Assembly: GCF_022163125.1 (NCBI RefSeq)
Contig: NZ_CP091881.1
Coordinates: 8,202,501-8,266,500, forward strand
Origin: Paenibacillus sp. HWE-109
GTDB taxonomy: Bacteria > Bacillota > Bacilli > Paenibacillales > NBRC-103111
DNA length: 64,000 bases
Direction of reading: 5' to 3'
A model generated the notes under the pieces. The model searched no databases. It saw only the letters and a list, made by a program, of their open reading frames with translations, and was not told where the DNA came from. The number at the start of each line of letters is the position of its first letter. The first letter of the stretch is position 1. The position numbers and the translations under genes were made by a program. Shown here piece after piece: positions 34,578-43,307 of the stretch.

Positions 34578-35924
34578 ATGAAAAAGTCATTAATCGTTAC
34601 ACTCGTAACTACAGTATCAGTAGCTTTGCTGGCTGGTTGTGGTTCAACAGGAACAACAGGCGGGACCAAAGAGAGCACAGCTCCTAAAACAACAGATGCT
34701 GGAAAACCAGCCGAAAAAGTCAAATTATCCATTTGGCACAACTATACGGGCGAAGATTTACGCGCCAAAACCATGCGTGATTACATGGAGAAATTCAAGA
34801 AAGATCATCCTAACGTAGAGTTGGATATCCAAGGGATTCCGCCCGATGGTTACCGTCCACGTCTGAAAACCGTTGCTGCAGCTAATGAAATGCCTGATCT
34901 ATTCGTCATGTGGCCGGGCGTTATGACCAAAGAATTCGTTGCCGGCGACTTGATTCAGCCAATTAATGAATTGCTGGACAGCAAAGCCGATTGGAAAAAC
35001 GGTTTTATGCCAGGATCCTTCGATGACTTCACCATCTCTGGCAAAACGTACAGCGCGCCAATGGCGTTATCACCAACTTCCATTCTTTATTACAACAAAG
35101 AAATCTTCAATAAATATAGCGTTCAACCTCCAAAAACATGGGACGATCTCATGAAACTGGTGGATACGTTCAAAAAGAATAACGTAACGCCAATTGCGCT
35201 TGGTAACAAAGCTGCCTGGGTTGCACAGTCCAGTATCCTTAGTTCCTTGGCTGACCGTGTGACTGGAACCGAATGGTTCTTGAAAGCTGTTGATCAAAAT
35301 GGCGCGAAATTCACCGATCCAGAATTCGTTCAATCTTTGACGTACCTTCAACAACTCGGTAAAGCAGGCGCGTTCCAAGAAGGCTTTAACAGCATCGATA
35401 ACACACAAATGGAACAAATGTTCGCTCAAGGCAAAGCGGCCATGATGATTGATGGCGGTTGGGCATTGCCTAACTTAGCAGCGAATACGTCCAAAGAAGC
35501 TTTAGCGAATTTGGCTGTTACGGTTCTGCCTTCAGTGCCTAATGGCAAAGGTGATCCTAACTCACTTTCCGGTGTTGTAGGAACTGGTTTGGGAATGAGC
35601 AAGAAAGTAAGCGGCGCGCAGAAAGCAGCAGCTTACGAATTGATCTACGCGCTGTCTGGTCCTGAAGCACAAAAAGCAATTCTAGAAAGCAATCAGCTCG
35701 TGAGCTACAAGGTAGACTTGGACACTTCCAAAGTATCCTCTTTATTCGCAGATGTTTATAAAATGATGAATACCGTTAAGAAAACGCCGGTTTATGATGG
35801 AAGACTTACTTCCGCCAGTGCCGATGTCGTAAATAATGGCTTGCAAGAGCTCCTTATGGGCGGCAAGCCAGAGGATATCGCTAAGAAAATTCAAGACGCG
35901 CAAGCTAAAGCCGTCGGTAAATAA
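34578..35924 (+). CDS. extracellular sugar-binding lipoprotein (CUT1)
   Basis: 448 residues. The lipoprotein signal ends VALLAGC (Cys21). The mature protein is a family 1 solute-binding fold, with KLSIWHNYTGEDLRAKTM and DLFVMWPG near the start of the ligand cleft and GKAAMMIDGGWALPN later. It captures an oligosaccharide for the two permeases downstream. AGGGAGG precedes the ATG. A strong hairpin after the gene should keep its level above that of the permeases. No ATPase gene is adjacent, so a shared MsmX-type ATPase is expected elsewhere. Confidence 0.92.
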   Translation: MKKSLIVTLVTTVSVALLAGCGSTGTTGGTKESTAPKTTDAGKPAEKVKLSIWHNYTGEDLRAKTMRDYMEKFKKDHPNVELDIQGIPPDGYRPRLKTVAAANEMPDLFVMWPGVMTKEFVAGDLIQPINELLDSKADWKNGFMPGSFDDFTISGKTYSAPMALSPTSILYYNKEIFNKYSVQPPKTWDDLMKLVDTFKKNNVTPIALGNKAAWVAQSSILSSLADRVTGTEWFLKAVDQNGAKFTDPEFVQSLTYLQQLGKAGAFQEGFNSIDNTQMEQMFAQGKAAMMIDGGWALPNLAANTSKEALANLAVTVLPSVPNGKGDPNSLSGVVGTGLGMSKKVSGAQKAAAYELIYALSGPEAQKAILESNQLVSYKVDLDTSKVSSLFADVYKMMNTVKKTPVYDGRLTSASADVVNNGLQELLMGGKPEDIAKKIQDAQAKAVGK

Positions 35925-35939
35925 GGTACGGCACCAGGA

Positions 35940-35970
35940 CTCCAGCCAAAGCCCGGCTGGAGCCTTTTTT
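35940..35970 (+). terminator. attenuator-terminator after the binding protein
   Basis: CTCCAGCC and GGCTGGAG form a stem with a seven-base loop, followed by CCTTTTTT. It lies inside an operon, so partial read-through is expected. Confidence 0.87.
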
Positions 35971-35996
35971 CAAAAAAGATGAGAAGGAGGGAAGTC

Positions 35997-36872
35997 ATGA
36001 CTGCATCTGCAAGAATCAGAGGATTCATTACCATAGGGCTCCTTCCGGCCTTAGTCATTTACTTGTTTTTTGTGATTGTGCCAATTTTTTGGTCGGCGTA
36101 CTACGGCTTTTTTGACTGGAAAGGGATCGGAGCCGCTAAATTCATCGGATTTGACAATTATGTTGAAGTCATCAAGGATCCAATTTTCTGGAAGTCTTTC
36201 AAAAACAATATGCTTATCGTGGCAGCTTCCGTGTTTGGTCAGGTTCCCATTGCTATGATTCTAGCGCTTCTTCTAATGCGCAGCACTTTTTTTCAACGTG
36301 TGATTCGAGCGTCTGTCTTTATGCCCATGGTACTATCCTCGGTTGTAGTCGGGATTATCTGGGGTTATATCTACCACCCGCAAATTGGGATTCTAAACTT
36401 CTTGCTTGATGGCATTGGTCTTGATAGTTGGAAAAAAGCTTGGCTCTCGGATCCGAAAGTATCGATGTACGCACTGATGGTGCCGATCATCTGGAATTAT
36501 ATTGGTCCCTACATGATTATGTTTATTGCTGCTCTCCAAAATATTTCGCCTGAGATTGAAGATGCGGCCCAACTGGATGGCGTAGGTCCGGTTCGCAAAT
36601 TATTCGCGGTCACCTTGCCGATGATCTGGGATACCGTCAAAGTAGCCGTCGTCTTATGTATTTCCGGAAGTTTGAAGGCGTTCGACCTCATCTATGTGAT
36701 GACGGGCGGCGGACCTGCACATTCCACGGAATTATTAGCTTCATATATGTACAACAGCACGTTCAACGTTTACCGTTTCGGTTTTGGCAGCGCGATTTCT
36801 ACGGCTATCATCATTCTTAGCTTGATTTTGATTGTCGGCAGTCAATACCTGATGAAAAAGGATTATCGATAG
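35997..36872 (+). CDS. sugar ABC transporter permease (CUT1, MalF type)
   Basis: 291 residues from ATG at 35997 behind GGAGGG; an in-frame ATG at 35979 has no site. Six membrane segments and the cytoplasmic EAA loop (EIEDAAQLDGVGPVRKLFAV) that docks the ATPase. It pairs with the next gene. Confidence 0.92.
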   Translation: MTASARIRGFITIGLLPALVIYLFFVIVPIFWSAYYGFFDWKGIGAAKFIGFDNYVEVIKDPIFWKSFKNNMLIVAASVFGQVPIAMILALLLMRSTFFQRVIRASVFMPMVLSSVVVGIIWGYIYHPQIGILNFLLDGIGLDSWKKAWLSDPKVSMYALMVPIIWNYIGPYMIMFIAALQNISPEIEDAAQLDGVGPVRKLFAVTLPMIWDTVKVAVVLCISGSLKAFDLIYVMTGGGPAHSTELLASYMYNSTFNVYRFGFGSAISTAIIILSLILIVGSQYLMKKDYR

Positions 36873-36900
36873 GAAGAAAATGCTCTAGGGAGGGACATCT

Positions 36901-37773
36901 ATGGCGCAGGCTGTATCGACGCAGACGGGATTTCCCGCTGGAGGCAAGAAGCGAAAGGCATGGATACAAGGACTTGTTAACGCTGGTCTATCCTTGTACG
37001 CGCTTGTCACCATATATCCATTGATTTGGTTGTTTATCAGTGCGTTTAAATCGAATGAAGAGTTTTACTCGCGGCCCTTTTTATTGCCAACCGTGTGGAA
37101 GTGGGACAATGTCGTCCGCGCATGGAAAGTATCGGGGATGGGGCTGTCACTTTGGAATTCAACCGTCGTCACGGTAGCTTCCTTAGTGCTCACGTTAGTC
37201 ATTGGGGCACTGGCTGCTTATGTATTATCGCGCTTTTCATTTAAATTAAAACCATTTTTTATGGGTTTATTTCTATTAGGCATGCTCATTCCTATTCATA
37301 GCACCCTAGTTCCTTTGTTCATTATTATGAAAAAAATAGGGCTGTTGAATTCGTACGGAGCACTTATTCTGCCTTATGTGGCTTTCGAGCTGCCACTGGC
37401 TATTTTCGTCATCGCCGCTTATTTGATTACGATTCCCAAAGAGATTGAAGAAGCCGCGCTAATCGACGGAACAGGTTATTGGGGAATTTTCTTCCGGATG
37501 ATGCTTCCGCTTAGTATGCCGGCGCTATCGACTGTCGCAATTCTAGCGTTTCTACGCTTCTGGAACGACTTTGCCTTTGCGCTTGTCTTTATCAGCAAGC
37601 CTGCGCTTAAGACCGTTCCGCTTAGCTTATCCGCTTTTGCGACCGGGTATATGACCGATTATGAATTAACAATGGCAGCTTTAGCGATTGCTGTATTGCC
37701 AACGATTATCGTCTTCTTACTGTTCCAGGAACAGATTATGAAGGGCATGACGGCTGGCGCTGTCAAAGGATAA
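36901..37773 (+). CDS. sugar ABC transporter permease (CUT1, MalG type)
   Basis: 290 residues, six membrane segments, EAA loop IEEAALIDGTGYWGIFFRMM and the family C-terminus QEQIMKGMTAGAVKG. AGGGAGGG precedes the ATG. It is the last gene of the operon and is followed by a terminator. Confidence 0.93.
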   Translation: MAQAVSTQTGFPAGGKKRKAWIQGLVNAGLSLYALVTIYPLIWLFISAFKSNEEFYSRPFLLPTVWKWDNVVRAWKVSGMGLSLWNSTVVTVASLVLTLVIGALAAYVLSRFSFKLKPFFMGLFLLGMLIPIHSTLVPLFIIMKKIGLLNSYGALILPYVAFELPLAIFVIAAYLITIPKEIEEAALIDGTGYWGIFFRMMLPLSMPALSTVAILAFLRFWNDFAFALVFISKPALKTVPLSLSAFATGYMTDYELTMAALAIAVLPTIIVFLLFQEQIMKGMTAGAVKG

Positions 37774-37786
37774 GAGTCAGATTGAG

Positions 37787-37835
37787 AAAAGCCACCACGG
37801 GACTGCTTTCACAGAGTCATAGGGTGGCTTTTTGC
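37787..37835 (+). terminator. intrinsic terminator
   Basis: AAAAGCCACC and GGTGGCTTTTT form a stem with a long loop; TTTTT completes it. It closes the two-component/ABC operon. Confidence 0.82.
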
Positions 37836-37887
37836 TCTGTCTTCTTCTACAATCATAATAAGAAATCTACAAGGTGGCGATTCGTCC

Positions 37888-38859
37888 ATGAAAGCTAAGA
37901 TAGAACTCATCTTTACCGATCAAGGGAACATTCGAAACGGCATTCCTCATGAGCGTGAAGAGATTTATGTGGGGCGAAATGGTCAAAAAGTGGAGCGCAT
38001 ACGGGTTCATTTGGAAAATCATACGGATAGTTTTATCTATAAACGCCTAACCAATTTCCCCAGCTTAGGAAAGGAAATGTGGGTGCAAGACCATATTATT
38101 CCCTTGATCCCGAGTGTTCGCGTTCCAAGAATCTTCCTAGAGGCTAGAACGAATGAACCTGAGAACTACTGGATGATTATTGAGGACATGGGGCCTCTGC
38201 AGCATGGTTTTGAAACAGAGGTACTAAAGCGTACGGCTTCATTAATACCTGCATGGCACTTGCTGTCTAAGGAGCTGCTTGTTGGTGAGTTCACAGGACA
38301 CACACCTGAAGCAGCCGCAGTCCAGGCTTATTTACGGACCAAAGATCAGCAAGTTCGCAGCATACTCGCTGCTCCAGAGTTTAAGCCTACGGTTGTAGAC
38401 TTCTTTTACCGGGAAGTAGTGCATCATCATTGGAGGGAAGAGACGGTCGTTTCTCACGGTGACTTGAATCCTCTGAACATCGCCATGGCTAATGCCGGCT
38501 TGGTTATCATTGATTGGGAGTATCTGCATGTGAATAGTGTATACTGGGATTTATTTTGCCTGTTGGATATTACAAGTCCCTTCTATAGAAGGCCGATGTC
38601 AAACCTTAGAGACAGACTCTCCATTTTAATGACTTACACTGCAGTGCGCGGCAAATTGCAAACAGATGTAAATGAATCGTTCATCTACGATTATCATAGA
38701 TATTGTGCACTTTACTCCGTCTGGGTTCTTATATTAATCGAATTCGATTTGGAACAAGACAAATTTGAACGCTCCTTATTGCTTAACCAACGTGCCGAAA
38801 CCTTCGAGATTTTGATCAGTGTCGTAGACTACCTTATGAAAAATGCCGATTTGCGTTAG
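37888..38859 (+). CDS. aminoglycoside phosphotransferase-fold kinase, substrate unknown
   Basis: 323 residues with the APH/choline-kinase catalytic core: the loop SHGDLNPLNI (His190, Asp192, Asn197) and the metal-binding Asp209 in IIDWEY. The N-lobe is short and divergent. It probably phosphorylates a small molecule such as an amino alcohol or sugar. Nothing in the neighbourhood specifies a substrate, and antibiotic resistance should not be assumed. It is monocistronic; the ribosome site AAGGTGG is good. Confidence 0.8.
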   Translation: MKAKIELIFTDQGNIRNGIPHEREEIYVGRNGQKVERIRVHLENHTDSFIYKRLTNFPSLGKEMWVQDHIIPLIPSVRVPRIFLEARTNEPENYWMIIEDMGPLQHGFETEVLKRTASLIPAWHLLSKELLVGEFTGHTPEAAAVQAYLRTKDQQVRSILAAPEFKPTVVDFFYREVVHHHWREETVVSHGDLNPLNIAMANAGLVIIDWEYLHVNSVYWDLFCLLDITSPFYRRPMSNLRDRLSILMTYTAVRGKLQTDVNESFIYDYHRYCALYSVWVLILIEFDLEQDKFERSLLLNQRAETFEILISVVDYLMKNADLR

Positions 38860-38927
38860 TTTGCTAGAATTCCACTGCGAACAGGACAGAGCGGCTTTTT
38901 TTATTTTCAAGTTGCAGCAAAAAGCAG

Positions 38928-38979
38928 GATAACCATAAAATTTGCAGAAATTAGAAGGTTATCACAATTTTGCTATAAT
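38928..38979 (+). promoter_or_regulatory. promoter with flanking inverted repeat
   Basis: TTAGAA, a 17-base spacer and TATAAT (38974-38979) lie just before the kinase gene at 39001. GATAACC (38928-38934) and GGTTATC (38957-38963) form an inverted repeat that overlaps the -35 region, a possible operator. Confidence 0.5.
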
Positions 38980-39000
38980 ATCTTGGAAAAGGTGACGATA

Positions 39001-40905
39001 ATGAAATTCTCGGAAAGAATGCGCTCGATCGCTTTTCTGATGATCATCATTGGTTGTTGTTATAGTTCTTCTTCTGTGCATGCATCCAGTCAGGATAGTG
39101 CTAATTCTATCAAAGAATGGAGCATGCTGTGGGGGATGGAGACGGATGGGAAGAAGGAGATATCCGAAGTTCCCGACTCCAAATGGATGAAAATCTCCGA
39201 TTACAGAGCAAGCCCGGCGAAGCCTTCCAACATCTCGACCGCTTGGGTCAAATTGGATCTGCCGCTCGATCTTCCGGACCAATCCAGTATATTAATCACT
39301 GAAATCTATGCGCAGCAGGTAAGCGTATACTTAGGGGATCAACTAGTCCATGAGAGACACTATCGGTTTACGTTCGATGTGCAGCGAATTCTAATCCCGA
39401 TCAATCATGGAGATGCAGGCAAAATTGTTTATATTAAACTAGAAACAAGTCTTGATCGTTTGGGAATCAATTCACCGATCAAGCTTGGTAACCATACGGA
39501 GTTAATGCGGCCCTTCGTCGTGCATGATTTAGCCAGTATCATTATCGGCTGTTCCTTTATCTGTATCGCTCTGATCATGCTGATTTGTTCCATGTATCTC
39601 AAAAGAAATCAGATTGCCAGTTGGCTTTCATTAAGTATTATTTTTATCACAATGGGTATTATTTTTATTACGAACGCACCGTTTACCTATGTCTATTTTG
39701 GGGATTACGGCGCAATGTATTCGAATATGTTCGACCTCTCGCTCGCGATCTTCCTACCGATGCTAAGCTACTATTTCGAAAAAGTTTTTGAAAATGGACA
39801 ACTGGTTGTCATTCGCAATTTTAGAAGATTCCAAGTCATCTACTCTATTTTCTACCTATTATTTATGGTGGTTAATCAAATTAATGACTACAAGTTTAAT
39901 AAAGCTTATTATTTCATGACCTCTACCGTCTTAGGTTACATTATGATCGTTCAATTCGTTCTGTTGGTTAGCTTTTCGGTCCTTTATGCGAAGAGGGGCA
40001 ATAAAGATGCCGTCATCTTTTCCAAAGGCTTTGCCTTTTTTGCCTTATTAGGAACAATCGATCTCGTTTGGTACTATTTCAGTTCGCAAATACATCAACT
40101 TTTCCTATGGAAGTGGGGGATTGTAGGGTTTAATTTTGCGCTCATTATTATATTGGGAAGAAGATTCGCTGCCCATCAAGATTTATTAATGAATTACTCC
40201 AAAGAGCTTGAATTTTATAATCAGCATTTGCAGGCATCGGAGAAAATGGAGGTGATTAGTTCCCTCACAGCCTCTGTCGCGCATGAAATTAGAAATCCGC
40301 TGCAAGTTACACGGGGGTTCCTGCAGCTCGTATCCGAAGATTCCAATGAGAAGAATAAGAAGTTTGTCGAAATCGCCATTGGCGAGTTAGATCGGGCTGC
40401 CGAAATTATTACCGATTTCTTAACCTTTGCCAAACCCCAGTTGGATGAGGTCACCGAGTTAAACATATCCAAAGAATTGAAGCAAATCGAAGGCATTATC
40501 GTGCCCTTGGCAACTTCCCATGGCGGGATGGTTTTTCTTAATATTCCTACTGATCTCTATATCTGCGGGAATTCATCCAAATTAAAACAAGCGTTAATTA
40601 ATATCATTAAAAATAGCATTGAGGCTTTTCAAAAGGATGGTCAGATTCATATTCAGGCTTACGAACACAACAACAATGTTGTGATACAAATCAAAGACAA
40701 CGGGGCAGGCATTGAACCTGCACAATTAGCCAAGCTGGGGGAGCCTTATTTCTCCACGAAAACAAAAGGAACCGGCCTTGGGCTAATGGTGACCTTCCGT
40801 CTGATAGAAGCCATGAAAGGAACAATCGAATTCAGCAGTCAAAAGCATGTGGGGACGGAGGTCATGATTCGCTTCCCGGCTGTCAGTCAGAGAGCACCTG
40901 AATAA
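39001..40905 (+). CDS. 7TMR-DISM sensor histidine kinase
   Basis: 634 residues from ATG at 39001, with AAAAGGTG upstream. A signal sequence (about 1-24) precedes an extracellular 7TMR-DISMED2-like carbohydrate-binding-type domain. Seven membrane segments follow (about 180-390), then HisKA with SVAHEIRNPLQVTRGFLQL (His428) and a HATPase with DNGAGIEP and GTGLGL. The H-box resembles those of sporulation kinases of the KinA-KinE group, so input to Spo0F is possible. It has no response regulator beside it. Confidence 0.9.
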   Translation: MKFSERMRSIAFLMIIIGCCYSSSSVHASSQDSANSIKEWSMLWGMETDGKKEISEVPDSKWMKISDYRASPAKPSNISTAWVKLDLPLDLPDQSSILITEIYAQQVSVYLGDQLVHERHYRFTFDVQRILIPINHGDAGKIVYIKLETSLDRLGINSPIKLGNHTELMRPFVVHDLASIIIGCSFICIALIMLICSMYLKRNQIASWLSLSIIFITMGIIFITNAPFTYVYFGDYGAMYSNMFDLSLAIFLPMLSYYFEKVFENGQLVVIRNFRRFQVIYSIFYLLFMVVNQINDYKFNKAYYFMTSTVLGYIMIVQFVLLVSFSVLYAKRGNKDAVIFSKGFAFFALLGTIDLVWYYFSSQIHQLFLWKWGIVGFNFALIIILGRRFAAHQDLLMNYSKELEFYNQHLQASEKMEVISSLTASVAHEIRNPLQVTRGFLQLVSEDSNEKNKKFVEIAIGELDRAAEIITDFLTFAKPQLDEVTELNISKELKQIEGIIVPLATSHGGMVFLNIPTDLYICGNSSKLKQALINIIKNSIEAFQKDGQIHIQAYEHNNNVVIQIKDNGAGIEPAQLAKLGEPYFSTKTKGTGLGLMVTFRLIEAMKGTIEFSSQKHVGTEVMIRFPAVSQRAPE

Positions 40906-40908
40906 AAA

Positions 40909-40957
40909 AAAGAGGCTGTCCCAAGTCAATTTAATGACTTAAGGGCAGCCTCTTTCA
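40909..40957. terminator. bidirectional intrinsic terminator
   Basis: AAAGAGGCTG and CAGCCTCTTT with inner CCC/GGG and AAGTCA/TGACTT pairs. It separates the kinase from the convergent NHLP peptide gene and can serve both. Confidence 0.88.
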
Positions 40958-40974
40958 TTATGAAGAGATAGGAA

Positions 40975-41211
40975 TTACCACTGCGTGTCTGAACCGTTTG
41001 GAGTAACCAACATTTTTGCAGGATTTGTAGGAATGACAAGAACGAATTCGTTCTCAGTCTCTTCTACCGCTTTGAGTCCTACATGATCAGGAATCACGAT
41101 GCCGAATGCTTCTTTAAGAGCAGCTTTGGGATTTGAAAGAAGCAGTTCCTTGAAAGAAGGGTCTTCCCAAGCCTTTTGAACAATTTTCGTTGTTAAAATT
41201 TCCGTTGACAT
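40975..41211 (-). CDS. NHLP (nitrile hydratase-like leader) RiPP precursor-family peptide
   Basis: 78 residues from ATG at 41211, with AGGAGTG upstream; the frame extends to 41259 without a ribosome site. The sequence follows the nitrile-hydratase-type leader pattern: KIVQKAWEDPSFKELLLSNP, then KAALKEAFGIVIPDHVGLKA, then EETENEFVLVIPTNP. This leader family serves as a docking segment for RiPP-modifying enzymes. The usual Gly-Gly cleavage site is missing, and the putative core is short (KMLVTPNGSDTQW). No modifying enzyme or exporter is adjacent. It may be an orphan precursor or a domesticated leader with another role. Confidence 0.78.
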   Translation of the reverse strand: MSTEILTTKIVQKAWEDPSFKELLLSNPKAALKEAFGIVIPDHVGLKAVEETENEFVLVIPTNPAKMLVTPNGSDTQW

Positions 41212-41264
41212 CTTGATCACTCCTACTAGGTTATTTTTCTTACAAGATGAGAATACCATATTTT

Positions 41265-41295
41265 AACAGTAAAAATCTAGTAAAATTTTACTGTT
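41265..41295. promoter_or_regulatory. 10-base inverted repeat in the divergent regulatory region
   Basis: AACAGTAAAA (41265-41274) and TTTTACTGTT (41286-41295) are perfect inverted arms 54 bases upstream of the NHLP start, in the A/T-rich gap shared with the micro-ORF. It is a candidate operator for either or both genes. Confidence 0.5.
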
Positions 41296-41431
41296 TGGGA
41301 AATAGAATATGGGAGAAATTAGGGAGAGGTATAGATAATAGTTGCCATATGTTCATATATTATATAAAATTCTTATAAAAGGTAACTATTGTAAAATATA
41401 TGATGTATTTCCATGTAAGGAGAGGAAGTAA

Positions 41432-41542
41432 ATGAATATTTTTGGGGAGTTTACGGATTTCCAAGATGCGTGGATTAGTCTTTTGGATATTGAGGCCGAG
41501 AGAATAGTGGATAGAATGGATAACGAGTTAGTAGGTACTTGA
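41432..41542 (+). CDS. 36-residue acidic micro-ORF
   Basis: ATG at 41432 has an excellent AAGGAGAGG site. The peptide begins MNIFGEFTDFQDAWISLL and ends DNELVGT. It is strongly acidic and amphipathic, with no signal peptide and no cysteine. The next gene starts 33 bases after its stop with its own ribosome site, so the two probably form an operon. It could be a signalling peptide, a small antitoxin-like or immunity-associated peptide, or a leader ORF; no family is recognised. Codon use is A/T-rich like the surrounding island. Confidence 0.55.
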   Translation: MNIFGEFTDFQDAWISLLDIEAERIVDRMDNELVGT

Positions 41543-41575
41543 TTATTAATGCGGTTAATTATTAGGGAGGGCCAG

Positions 41576-42103
41576 ATGGTAAAAGTATGTATGGAACACA
41601 AGAATACAGGATATTTTTTGCAGGCAGCCGCATATCTGCTAAATTTGACTGTGATTCTAACGACCATAGTCTTAGAAATAGGTGATGAGGTCTATGCCAT
41701 CAAGGATTTATTCTTGATTAAGACAGTACAAGCCATTGCAGTTTTCGGATCAGGTTTATTAATTATTTTGGCATTTACATATTTAATAATTAAAGGTATT
41801 GGTTTATTAATGTATGCTACTGCACGGAATTTGTTTAGAATAAATTCGGATTACAAGATGTTATATAGAGTTTCCTTGCTTTGCAATATTGTTTATGCCT
41901 TGGGGGCATTGCTTGATAAGTTGTTTATATCTCAGAGTAAAGATGGTATTTGGCTGTTTTTGGTTAATCCCTTTTTTATTTTTGCAACTGCGATGCTGTT
42001 CTATTTCTGCCGAAGCATCTTTCAAGCCGCGCAGATCCAATCATTACTATTTTCAGCTTTGGTCTATCTTATCTTTTTTGTGATATGGTATTTGATCTTG
42101 TGA
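41576..42103 (+). CDS. small four- or five-segment membrane protein
   Basis: 175 residues from ATG at 41576, behind AGGGAGGG. Hydrophobic segments lie at about 15-35, 48-70, 100-115, 125-145 and 153-173. There are no enzyme motifs. It partners the micro-ORF upstream and may be its exporter, receptor or immunity protein, but nothing in its sequence settles this. The gene is much richer in A+T than its right-hand neighbours. Confidence 0.7.
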   Translation: MVKVCMEHKNTGYFLQAAAYLLNLTVILTTIVLEIGDEVYAIKDLFLIKTVQAIAVFGSGLLIILAFTYLIIKGIGLLMYATARNLFRINSDYKMLYRVSLLCNIVYALGALLDKLFISQSKDGIWLFLVNPFFIFATAMLFYFCRSIFQAAQIQSLLFSALVYLIFFVIWYLIL

Positions 42104-42430
42104 TTGGAAGTTCTTGAGCTTGTGTATTTTTGGTTATTCTCAGCATCTCATTACTTTAGTTTCGTGCTTCGCAGCTGGTTTTGGCTTTAGCTGGTGCTTT
42201 CATGGCTTCTGCAATTATGAATTTGTTAAAGAAAAATAAGAAACTCCTAGTCCGACATTGAAGAAGGAGACCAGTTGGGGCGATTTCATGAAAAAAAAGT
42301 GGTTTTTGATATTACTCAGTTTAGGAATTAGTGAAAGACCTATTTGTATATGAGGGGCAGGAAGCTATGAAGCGGCATGTGCTGAAACTGTCGATTCGTA
42401 GCTCTTTGATTCTTTCTTAGAGCAGCGCGG
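42104..42430 (+). pseudogene. AT-rich tract with gene debris
   Basis: A 336-base gap without an intact gene. It contains a 21-codon fragment beginning MKKKWFLILLSLGI (near 42288), which looks like the start of an exported protein that then runs into a stop, and a 17-codon fragment beginning MKRHVLKLSI (near 42367). These are best read as remains of small genes. The tract ends abruptly at a G+C-rich block at about 42425. Confidence 0.4.
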
Positions 42431-42439
42431 ATACGCTGC

Positions 42440-43291
42440 TCACGATTTGCCCTTGCGCGTCATCTCCGCAAGGGTAACCCACTGCTCGTCGGTGACCTCG
42501 AGCAGGTCGTTGAACTGCCCGGCGCCTTGCAGCCATTCGCCGCCGTCGATCGTGATCACTTCGCCGTTAATATAGGCGGCGAAGTCCGAAATTAGATAAG
42601 CCGCGAGGTTCGCGAGCTCATCTTTCTCGCCGACCCGCCCCAGCGGTACGCGGTTCAGGAGCTTCTCCGACAGCTCGGGTGTCGGAGCCAGTCGGCTCCA
42701 CGCGCCGTCGGTCGGGAAGAGCCCTGGCGCGATGGCCACCTGGCGGATGCCGTACCGCGCCCACTCGACAGCCAACGAGCGCGTCAAGGCCAATACGCCA
42801 GCTTTGGCTGCAGCCGACGGGACGACGAAACCCGAGCCAGTCGAGGCGTAAGAGGTGACGATGTTCAGCATCGTACCGCCGCGCCCTTGCTCGATCCATC
42901 TTTTGCCCACTTCCAGGGTCGTATAGAACGTGCCGTGGAGGACGATATTCAGCACCGCATCAACTGCCCGCGGAGACAGATTCTCCGTCGGGCTGGCGAA
43001 ATTGCCGGCTGCGTTATTGATCAGGACATCAACGCGGCCATAGTGCTCTTCTACCGCGGATACCATCTCGGCAACCTGCTGCGCATCGCGCACATCACAG
43101 CTATGGTAGAAAACTTCCTTGCCGTCATGCCCCATTTCAGCGGCCGCTTTGACCAGAACCTCTTCACGACGGCTCGTAATCGCCAATTTGGCGCCAAGCG
43201 TCAGAAACTTCTCTCCCATAGCCCGGCCAAGGCCGGTGCCTCCGCCCGTAATGAGAATGACCTTATCCTTCAGTAAGCTCTCGTCGAACAT
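42440..43291 (-). CDS. SDR oxidoreductase, 2,4-dienoyl-CoA reductase-like
   Basis: 283 residues from ATG at 43291, placed 16 bases after the thioesterase stop; a TTG further upstream would overlap that gene. The NADP(H) motif is TGGGTGLGRAMG. The active-site stretch reads PSAAAKAGVLALTRSLAVEW, with Ser where classical SDRs have the catalytic Tyr, as in the DECR subgroup acting on unsaturated acyl-CoA. With the thioesterase and acyl-CoA ligase it forms a fatty-acid operon. The gene is strongly G+C-rich and borders an A+T-rich tract. Confidence 0.87.
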   Translation of the reverse strand: MFDESLLKDKVILITGGGTGLGRAMGEKFLTLGAKLAITSRREEVLVKAAAEMGHDGKEVFYHSCDVRDAQQVAEMVSAVEEHYGRVDVLINNAAGNFASPTENLSPRAVDAVLNIVLHGTFYTTLEVGKRWIEQGRGGTMLNIVTSYASTGSGFVVPSAAAKAGVLALTRSLAVEWARYGIRQVAIAPGLFPTDGAWSRLAPTPELSEKLLNRVPLGRVGEKDELANLAAYLISDFAAYINGEVITIDGGEWLQGAGQFNDLLEVTDEQWVTLAEMTRKGKS

Positions 43292-43307
43292 CAAGAACGC
43301 ACGCCCT

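Noticed and set aside
37888..38859. Aminoglycoside resistance gene
   Set aside because: Only the shared kinase fold is visible; nothing points to an aminoglycoside substrate.
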